Below, one piece after another: positions 6,954 to 11,269 of a stretch of DNA of 11,269 bases (positions are counted from its first letter, which is position 1; each line of letters begins with the position of its first letter). The notes beneath the pieces are model-generated. The model was not told where the DNA came from, made no database searches, and saw only the letters and a list, made by a program, of their open reading frames with translations. A program made the position numbers and the translations under genes. This stretch comes from an uncultured Planctomycetota bacterium (GTDB taxonomy: Bacteria > Planctomycetota > UBA1135 > UBA2386), in the NCBI GenBank assembly GCA_903925435.1, contig CAIYFF010000176.1:1-11269 (forward strand), given 5' to 3'.

Positions 6954-7877
6954 TCAGCGCTCTCGCAGCGAGGGGAAGAGCCGCGCGAAGTCCGGCTCAT
7001 GGAACGCCGCGACTTCGATGCGCTCGCCGGTGTGCGGCGCAACGAGCGCGAGTTTCTCGCTGTGCAGCAGCGTGCGCGCAATGCCATGCGTCTTGTGCGC
7101 GTGCGCGTTGGCTTCGTGGTCGCCGTAGCGCGGGTCGCCGAGCAGTGGGTGTCCGATGGCGCGCAAGTGCGCGCGGATCTGGTGCGTGCGGCCGGTCTCG
7201 AGCTTCAAGCGCACCAGCGTGCAGGTCTTTCCGCGCGCGACGACGCGCACGTGCGTCACCGATGGCAAACCGTTCTCGTGGTCGACGATGACCTTGGGCC
7301 GATCACCGCGCGGCTCGTCCGTGATGCGCAGCGGCGCGTCGATCGTGCCTTCGTCGCGCTCGACGACGCCATGCGCGATGCCGAGATACTCGCGTTCGAT
7401 CTCGCCGCGTTCCATCGCTTGCGAGATCGCGGACACCGCGGCTTCATCGCGGCCGCACAACAGCAACCCCGACGCAGGGCGATCGAGACGTTGGCACAGC
7501 CCTGCTTGTGGCAGAGCGCGCTGCAGACTGTCCGCGATCGGATCGTCGACGAGCGGGCCCGCATGCACGGCTTCGCCCGGCAGCTTGTAGAGAACGAGCA
7601 CTCCGCCGCGGTCGCAGACCACCGCGCTGCCGATCGAGAGGGAGAGGTCGAGCATGCCCGGCCGAATCTGCACGAGGTCGTTGCCGCGCAGTCGCTGCGT
7701 GGCGATGGCGCGCACGCCACCGACCGCGACGCAACCGATCGCGCAAGCTGCGCGCGCCCGCTGGAGCGAAAGCCCCGTCACGAGGGACCTCAGGGCCGCG
7801 TCGAGCCGTTCGCCGTCAAGGGAGGAATCCAGGCGGAAGGCCGCGATGGCATCGGGAAGGGCGTCGTCGTGCTGCAT
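6954..7877 (-). CDS. RluA-family RNA pseudouridine synthase
   Basis: A 307-residue cytoplasmic enzyme that isomerises uridine to pseudouridine in structured RNA, probably rRNA. Residues about 18-78 fit an S4 RNA-binding domain (ERLDAALRSL ... GGVRAIATQRLRGND). The catalytic domain has CQRLDRPASGLLL, with Asp132 as the nucleophilic aspartate; the family's usual His before RLDR is Gln here. ETGRTHQIRAHL (228-239) and HPLLGDPRYG (243-252) are diagnostic. The substrate site cannot be assigned, so no rlu symbol is given. ATG 7877 directly follows a tandem 8-bp repeat and has no Shine-Dalgarno sequence. It is divergent from the PKD protein gene and probably the first gene of a two-gene unit with the patatin protein, with no evident functional link. 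Confidence 0.95.
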   Translation of the reverse strand: MQHDDALPDAIAAFRLDSSLDGERLDAALRSLVTGLSLQRARAACAIGCVAVGGVRAIATQRLRGNDLVQIRPGMLDLSLSIGSAVVCDRGGVLVLYKLPGEAVHAGPLVDDPIADSLQRALPQAGLCQRLDRPASGLLLCGRDEAAVSAISQAMERGEIEREYLGIAHGVVERDEGTIDAPLRITDEPRGDRPKVIVDHENGLPSVTHVRVVARGKTCTLVRLKLETGRTHQIRAHLRAIGHPLLGDPRYGDHEANAHAHKTHGIARTLLHSEKLALVAPHTGERIEVAAFHEPDFARLFPSLRER

Positions 7878-7893
7878 GCGAGGGAGCGAGGGA
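7878..7893. repeat. Two tandem copies of GCGAGGGA abutting the pseudouridine synthase start
   Basis: GCGAGGGA occurs twice in a row, with a degenerate third unit (CCGAGAGT) after it. In the sense direction of the pseudouridine synthase the leader reads TCCCTCGC twice and then ATG, leaving no Shine-Dalgarno sequence. This could be chance in GC-rich DNA. Confidence 0.4.
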
Positions 7894-8022
7894 CCGAGAG
7901 TGGGGCGGCTGGCGCGCTTTCGCCGAGCGGGAATTGCCCGGCGGAAGAGGCTTGCGGCCCCCCGCGACAGTGGACGCGATCGTCGCTAGCGTTCTACGTC
8001 TCTCCGTTCCCCCTCGAAACCC

Positions 8023-8028
8023 AAGAGG
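8023..8028 (+). promoter_or_regulatory. Shine-Dalgarno-like AAGAGG for the PKD protein
   Basis: AAGAGG lies 10 nt before the ATG at 8039. It supports that start over the much longer open frame that runs back to about 7508 antisense to the pseudouridine synthase. The same hexamer precedes the carbonic-anhydrase-like gene. Confidence 0.45.
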
Positions 8029-8038
8029 CTTCGTTTCC

Positions 8039-10015
8039 ATGAGATCCCTGCTCCTTGCATCTCTCGTAGCACTCGCGCCGGTTGCGGCCGCGCAGTCGTC
8101 GCTCACCACCACGCTGGTCGGCGGCCTCGTCCTCACGGCCACCGCGCCGTTTTCGAACACGATCTACGCAGACCTGACGGTCACGAACCCGACGGGCCTG
8201 ATCCTCACGCAGATCAACATGCGCGCCCAAGACGGCGCCGCTGCGACCAACGCGTTTGACGTCTATCTGACCGCCGCCGGCGGCACGCACGTCAACAACC
8301 ACGGCACTGCAGTGCCTTGGACTCTGAAGGGCACGTGCTCGGGCTTCGGCACGGCGAACCCGACGGTGCTCACGCTGGATCGCGGCATCTACATTGCGCC
8401 GGGCACGTATGGCCTCGCGCTGCACTGCAAGGGCTTCCGCACCGTCTACACCAACGGCACGACGCAAGCTCCGCCGCTGCCGCTCGTCTTCTCGAACGCC
8501 GACATGGCGCTCGACTGCACGACGTCGGTCATCCAGAACTCGACGTCCGCAGCGCCGTTTAGCGGTGGCCAGTCGGCCGTGCGCACGCCGAACCTGCAGC
8601 TCTTCTACCAAAACACGAGCGCGGTGAACTTCACGGCGACGACCCGCTCGGGCAACGGTCCGCTGACGGTCAACTTCACCGAAGGCTCGGTGTCGATGGA
8701 CCCGGCGGGCTTCACGGTTTTCGCGTGGGACCTCGACGGCGACGGCGTTGATGACACGTTTGGCCCGACGGCGTCGCGCACCTACACGTGCGGTGACTAC
8801 TCGGTCCGCCTCACGGCCTACGACGCGCTCGGCAACTACCCGATCACGCGCACCAACTACGTCACCGTCGACCTGCTCGGCGCGGTGTTCACGTGGTCGA
8901 AGGTCTCGGAGCCTGCGCTGTTCCAGTTCACGTCGACGGCTTCGACGTCGACGACGAGCTACGCGTGGGATCTCGATGGCGACACGGTCGTCGATTCGAC
9001 GGTTGCGAACCCGACCTGGGCCTACGCCCCCGGCTGCGCTCCGGTCAACGTCTCGCTGACGGTTGCCAACTCTTGCCGTACGTTCACGCGCACGAGCCAG
9101 ATCGCGCCGACGGATTCGATCGAGACGACGTTCGCGGCCAACAACGCGGGCGCCACGGGCTACGCGGTCAACTTCGACGCCAACGTCACGGCGTTGGACG
9201 GCATCGAGCTGTGCGGCCTGCACCTCAACATGAACACGTTGACGATCGGCACGCCGTTCACGCTCGACGTCTACACCCGTAGGGGCACCTACGTCGGCTT
9301 CGACACCAACCCCGCCGGTTGGACCCAGGTCTCGGGCGCCAGCGCGACCAACGCGATCGGCTCGCAGACGTACGTTCAGCTCAACTCGCCGATCTACCTG
9401 CCGCCCGGCATCACGGGCTTCACGGTCGTCGCGACCGGCTCCGCGCTCGCCTACACGAACGGCACGGGCACGAACCAGACGTTCTCGAACGCCGACGTCA
9501 CGTTGTCGCTCGGTCAGGTCCGCACGACGCTGTTCAGCACGACCAGCACGCTGTTCACGCCGCGCGTCCTCAACGTCCGCCTCAACTACAAGGACGCGTC
9601 GCTCGGCATGGCCGGCTACTACACCTACGGCGCGGGCTGCGTCGGTTCGCTCGGCATCCCGGGCAACGTCGGTGTCGCTCGTCCGCGCGTCGGCCAGAAC
9701 CTGGTCGTCGACTTCACCAACACGCCCGCCGGCGTGATCCCGTTCATCGGCTTCAGCAACACCCTGTTCCAGGGCTTCCCGCTGCCGATCGACGCTGGCC
9801 TCATCGGCGCGCCGGGTTGCAACATCCAGACGAGCGCGGACATCAACGGCGGCCTCGCGTTCGCCGTGGGTGGCGTGTCCAACTGGTCGATCGGCATCCC
9901 GCTCGATCCGGCCTTCGTCGGCGTGCACCTCTACATCCAGGGCTTCTCGTTCGACGTGATCAACGCGCTCGGCGGCTCCTTCTCGGATGCAGCGTCGGGC
10001 CTGATCGGCAACTGA
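8039..10015 (+). CDS. Secreted PKD-repeat protein with duplicated flanking domains and conserved C-terminal module
   Basis: A 658-residue predicted exported protein of unknown function. The start at 8039 is chosen because a signal peptide begins there (MRSLLLASLVALAPVAAA, cleaved before Gln19). Order of domains: beta-rich domain A1 (about 21-192); PKD-like repeats at about 197-277 and 281-352, with WDLDGDGVDD (230-239) and WDLDGDTVVD (310-319); domain A2 (about 358-518), a divergent copy of A1; and the C-terminal module (527-658) shared with the Kelch protein. A1 and A2 share IYxxPG, YTNGT, FSNAD and TPxxL motifs in the same order. The DxDGDGxxD loop could bind calcium. PKD domains usually mediate surface adhesion or carbohydrate and protein contacts. 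Codons here look more C-ending than in neighbours (AAC, TAC, GTC, ACG), perhaps reflecting high expression (not computed). It is divergent from the pseudouridine synthase and followed by hairpins. Confidence 0.93.
   Translation: MRSLLLASLVALAPVAAAQSSLTTTLVGGLVLTATAPFSNTIYADLTVTNPTGLILTQINMRAQDGAAATNAFDVYLTAAGGTHVNNHGTAVPWTLKGTCSGFGTANPTVLTLDRGIYIAPGTYGLALHCKGFRTVYTNGTTQAPPLPLVFSNADMALDCTTSVIQNSTSAAPFSGGQSAVRTPNLQLFYQNTSAVNFTATTRSGNGPLTVNFTEGSVSMDPAGFTVFAWDLDGDGVDDTFGPTASRTYTCGDYSVRLTAYDALGNYPITRTNYVTVDLLGAVFTWSKVSEPALFQFTSTASTSTTSYAWDLDGDTVVDSTVANPTWAYAPGCAPVNVSLTVANSCRTFTRTSQIAPTDSIETTFAANNAGATGYAVNFDANVTALDGIELCGLHLNMNTLTIGTPFTLDVYTRRGTYVGFDTNPAGWTQVSGASATNAIGSQTYVQLNSPIYLPPGITGFTVVATGSALAYTNGTGTNQTFSNADVTLSLGQVRTTLFSTTSTLFTPRVLNVRLNYKDASLGMAGYYTYGAGCVGSLGIPGNVGVARPRVGQNLVVDFTNTPAGVIPFIGFSNTLFQGFPLPIDAGLIGAPGCNIQTSADINGGLAFAVGGVSNWSIGIPLDPAFVGVHLYIQGFSFDVINALGGSFSDAASGLIGN
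9617..10012 (+). other. Conserved C-terminal module, copy 2 (in PKD protein)
   Basis: Residues 527-658 of the PKD protein. It starts YGAGCVGSLGIP, continues with RVGQ, GFSNT, GFPLPID, GAPGC, GIPLDP and QGFSFDV, and ends near GGSFSDA. It aligns over its whole length with the end of the Kelch protein, with only small gaps. Cys534 and Cys594 match the conserved pair, 60 residues apart here. The DNA of the two copies is clearly diverged, so this is not a recent duplication. Confidence 0.75.
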
Positions 10016-10033
10016 TCGGACCTGAGACCTGAA

Positions 10034-10052
10034 GGCGCGTCCTGAACGCGCC
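10034..10052. terminator. Small hairpin downstream of the PKD gene
   Basis: GGCGCGT and ACGCGCC form a perfect 7-bp stem with a CCTGA loop, 19 nt after the PKD stop codon. There is no T-run. It may act with the larger hairpin that follows directly. Confidence 0.4.
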
Positions 10053-10100
10053 AGCGGCGAGGCCGCGCAATGGAGCGATCCATTGCGCGGCCTCGTCGTT
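10053..10100. terminator. Long GNRA-capped hairpin between convergent genes, likely bidirectional terminator
   Basis: CGAGGCCGCGCAATGG (10058-10073) and its exact reverse complement (10080-10095) form 16 bp. One more A-T pair closes a GCGA loop (10075-10078), a GNRA tetraloop. The stem extends outward through further Watson-Crick and G-T pairs to about 10053/10100. It lies between the convergent PKD and carbonic-anhydrase-like genes, 27 bp from the latter's stop at 10128. TTT at 10099-10101 is only a weak U-tract. Transcription termination or mRNA 3'-end protection is the likely role. Confidence 0.65.
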
Positions 10101-10127
10101 TCTGCGGCGCCTTTTCTCGCGGCCTTC

Positions 10128-10787
10128 CTACTTCGGCACCAACCGCTCCGTCGCGGTGTCGATGTCCATCAGCTTCACCGCGAGCGATCCATCGCGAATG
10201 CGGCTCGCGATCGCAGGCCGCGCGAGCAGCTCGCGGATGCGGATCCCGCGCTCGTGCACGGCTTGCGATAGCGCGGGGTAGCGCGACCGCAGTTCGTCGC
10301 TGTTTGCGACGCGCTCGGCCGCGCAGTCCGTGTGTGTCGTGAGCACGATCACTTTGACGCCGTTGTCGACCGCGAGTTCGAGCATCTCCATCTCGCGTTC
10401 GGACAGCACGGAGCCCGCCGTGCGCACGACGTAGTAGTACTTGCGCGTGTCGCCAGTCAGTTCGTTGGTGTCGATGCGCGCGTCCATGCAGACGACCATC
10501 GCGACGAGCGGATGGCGCGGCGTGCGCGGGAACGTCGAACGAACCGATGCCGCCATGCGATTCTGCTGCAGCATCTCCTGCCACACGGACTCTGGCGTGA
10601 TGTGGTGCTCGTCGTGCCCGTCGTGGAAGTCGTACTCGTCGTGATGGTCCTGCAGGCGATAGCCCGCGTTGATCATCGCGCCGCCGAGCACGAACTGCGC
10701 TTTGTGGCCAGGGTCGGTGAACGCGAGGAAGCACGGCAAGGCGACCAAGGTCGCGGCCGCGCACAGGACTTTGATGCCGAGTTGCAT
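10128..10787 (-). CDS. Exported beta-carbonic-anhydrase-like protein with His/Asp-rich segment
   Basis: A 219-residue protein expected to interconvert CO2 and bicarbonate, if active, outside the cytoplasm. The hydrophobic N-terminus (about 1-23) is a signal peptide or anchor. Beta-class motifs are VVCMDARID with Cys100, Asp102 and Arg104, and THTDC with His152 and Cys155; Cys/His/Cys are the expected zinc ligands and Asp102-Arg104 the catalytic dyad. TTHTDCA departs from the usual GHxxCG signature and recalls the HHTDCG form of Rv1284-type enzymes (from memory). VVRTAGS replaces the common RNAGG. Residues 48-62 hold many His and Asp (HHDEYDFHDGHDEHH), perhaps metal-binding. ATG 10787 is preferred over the open frame reaching 10880: it begins the signal sequence and has AAGAGG 6 nt upstream. 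Convergent with the PKD gene and divergent from the CRTAC1-like gene. Confidence 0.85.
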   Translation of the reverse strand: MQLGIKVLCAAATLVALPCFLAFTDPGHKAQFVLGGAMINAGYRLQDHHDEYDFHDGHDEHHITPESVWQEMLQQNRMAASVRSTFPRTPRHPLVAMVVCMDARIDTNELTGDTRKYYYVVRTAGSVLSEREMEMLELAVDNGVKVIVLTTHTDCAAERVANSDELRSRYPALSQAVHERGIRIRELLARPAIASRIRDGSLAVKLMDIDTATERLVPK

Positions 10788-10793
10788 GGATGG

Positions 10794-10799
10794 CCTCTT
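10794..10799 (-). promoter_or_regulatory. Shine-Dalgarno AAGAGG for the carbonic-anhydrase-like gene
   Basis: On the minus strand AAGAGG precedes ATG 10787 by 6 nt, ideal spacing. It is the clearest ribosome-binding site in the window and decides the start against the longer upstream frame. Confidence 0.6.
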
Positions 10800-10834
10800 G
10801 GGCACAATCGCACGGCCTAAGGCGCTCTTTCGGA

Positions 10835-10852
10835 ACGGGCCGCAAGGCCCGT
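10835..10852. other. GCAA-loop hairpin in divergent intergenic region
   Basis: ACGGGCC and GGCCCGT form a perfect 7-bp stem closing a loop that reads GCAA on the plus strand (TTGC on the minus strand). It lies about 48 bp upstream of the carbonic-anhydrase-like start and so probably in its 5' leader, where the loop would be UUGC rather than a GNRA. It may also be an operator. Confidence 0.35.
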
Positions 10853-10902
10853 CGCAGCAGGGCAGAAGGAGGCATGCCATCCTCCGCGCGCCTGCGCATC
10901 CG

Positions 10903-10930
10903 TTGACAGGCCGTCGCGGCCATCCAAGAT
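10903..10930 (+). promoter_or_regulatory. Possible sigma70-type promoter for the CRTAC1-like gene
   Basis: TTGACA at 10903-10908 is a perfect -35 hexamer. CAAGAT at 10925-10930, 16 bp later, is a weak -10 (three of six matches). It would start transcription at most a few nt before ATG 10940, giving an almost leaderless mRNA, which agrees with the absence of a Shine-Dalgarno sequence. The weak -10 makes this tentative. Confidence 0.3.
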
Positions 10931-10939
10931 GCGCCTTCT

Positions 10940-11269
10940 ATGCGCCGCTGGCACTGCCTCCTCACCGTCGCTGTGGCGGCCTGCTCGCCAGAGCGGGCAT
11001 CGCCTGAACTGCTGATCTCGTCGTCGCCGCTGCCGCAACGCCAAGAGCATGCGGGCCCGCGCTTTTCGAAGGTCGCGGCCAAGGACAGCGGCATCGCGTT
11101 CCAAAACGAACTGCGCCGCGAGAACGTGATCGCCTACGTCTACAGCGGCGCGGGCCTCGCGGTCGGCGACTACGACGGCGACGGCTTGCCGGACCTGTAT
11201 CTCGTCAGCCAGGACGGCCCGAATCGACTGTTCCGCCAGGTTGCGCCATTGCGCTTCGAGGACGTCACC
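10940..11269 (+). CDS. CRTAC1/ASPIC-UnbV-type lipoprotein, N-terminal part (partial)
   Basis: The frame is open from ATG 10940 to the window edge (110 codons, no stop). Residues 1-15 form a short lipoprotein signal with lipobox VAAC (Cys15). After a linker, FSKVAAKDSGIAFQNEL and YSGAGLAVGDYDGDGLPDLYL follow the pattern of CRTAC1-type proteins: an F-x-D/K-V, SGI-x-F entry strand, then FG-GAP/VCBS repeats with the calcium-binding loop DYDGDGLPD. A second repeat begins at NRLFRQ ... RFEDVT. Such proteins are repeat-rich beta propellers, often ending in an ASPIC/UnbV domain that lies outside this window. Function is unknown. Divergent from the carbonic-anhydrase-like gene with 152 bp between. An ATG at 10929 is out of frame. 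Confidence 0.85.
   Translation, partial: MRRWHCLLTVAVAACSPERASPELLISSSPLPQRQEHAGPRFSKVAAKDSGIAFQNELRRENVIAYVYSGAGLAVGDYDGDGLPDLYLVSQDGPNRLFRQVAPLRFEDVT

Noticed and set aside
7508..8038. N-terminal extension of the PKD reading frame
   Set aside because: Antisense to the pseudouridine synthase, Arg-rich, and followed by a signal peptide start at 8039 with a Shine-Dalgarno-like sequence.
7994..9928. 644-codon open frame on the minus strand, antisense to the PKD gene
   Set aside because: Its composition (Arg, Ala, Val, Asp) is the mirror of strongly biased PKD codons, with no domain or signal. The plus strand encodes recognisable PKD repeats.
10788..10880. N-terminal extension of the carbonic-anhydrase-like protein
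   Set aside because: Would bury the signal peptide behind 31 residues. AAGAGG at ideal spacing supports ATG 10787.
10874..10906. Ten-codon mini-ORF after AAGGAGG at 10866-10872 (a possible leader peptide)
   Set aside because: Only 1 nt separates the Shine-Dalgarno sequence from the ATG, and the peptide has no regulatory codon run.
9931..11094. 387-codon open frame on the minus strand across the terminator and the carbonic-anhydrase-like gene
   Set aside because: Overlaps the carbonic-anhydrase-like gene in another frame on the same strand, crosses the hairpin region and the divergent lipoprotein gene; low-complexity Arg/Ala translation.

Overview
This is a compact, high-GC stretch of bacterial chromosome with genes on both strands. 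It is rich in exported proteins and looks like Planctomycetota, although no marker gene proves that. The indications are secreted Kelch and PKD proteins ending in a shared 'FGxGCxGSxGxP' C-terminal module (a pattern I remember from planctomycete hypothetical proteins, not checked), a CRTAC1/ASPIC-UnbV-like lipoprotein, outer-membrane type proteins, and few clear Shine-Dalgarno sequences. I see no tRNA or rRNA gene, CRISPR array, insertion sequence or phage gene.

Layout from left to right. Positions 1-1937 (minus) carry two tandem, paralogous, secreted Kelch-type propeller proteins; the downstream one is cut by the window edge. A 113-bp intergenic region with a perfect 16-bp palindrome separates them from a divergent dinB gene for translesion DNA polymerase IV (2051-3250, plus). 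Two small putative lipoproteins with beta-rich, barrel-like C-terminal halves follow (3341-4000 and 4038-4649, plus). They converge, with a 4-bp gap, on a minus-strand pair: an RluA-family pseudouridine synthase (6954-7877), then a patatin-POTRA-barrel protein resembling class Vd autotransporters such as PlpD (4654-6915).

Divergent from the pseudouridine synthase is a 658-residue secreted protein (8039-10015, plus). It has two PKD-like repeats flanked by two copies of a duplicated beta-rich domain, and ends in the same C-terminal module as the Kelch protein. Two hairpins follow, one long and closed by a GCGA tetraloop. On the minus strand is an exported beta-carbonic-anhydrase-like protein with a His/Asp-rich segment (10128-10787). 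Divergent from it, the N-terminal part of a CRTAC1-type lipoprotein (10940 to the right edge) leaves the window.

The genes do not form one pathway. The common thread is the cell envelope: eight of the ten genes appear exported, the exceptions being dinB and the pseudouridine synthase. The best lead for something undescribed is the roughly 132-135-residue C-terminal module shared by two otherwise unrelated secreted proteins about 8.7 kb apart. It could be a sorting, anchoring or assembly domain. The duplicated domain around the PKD repeats is a second lead.
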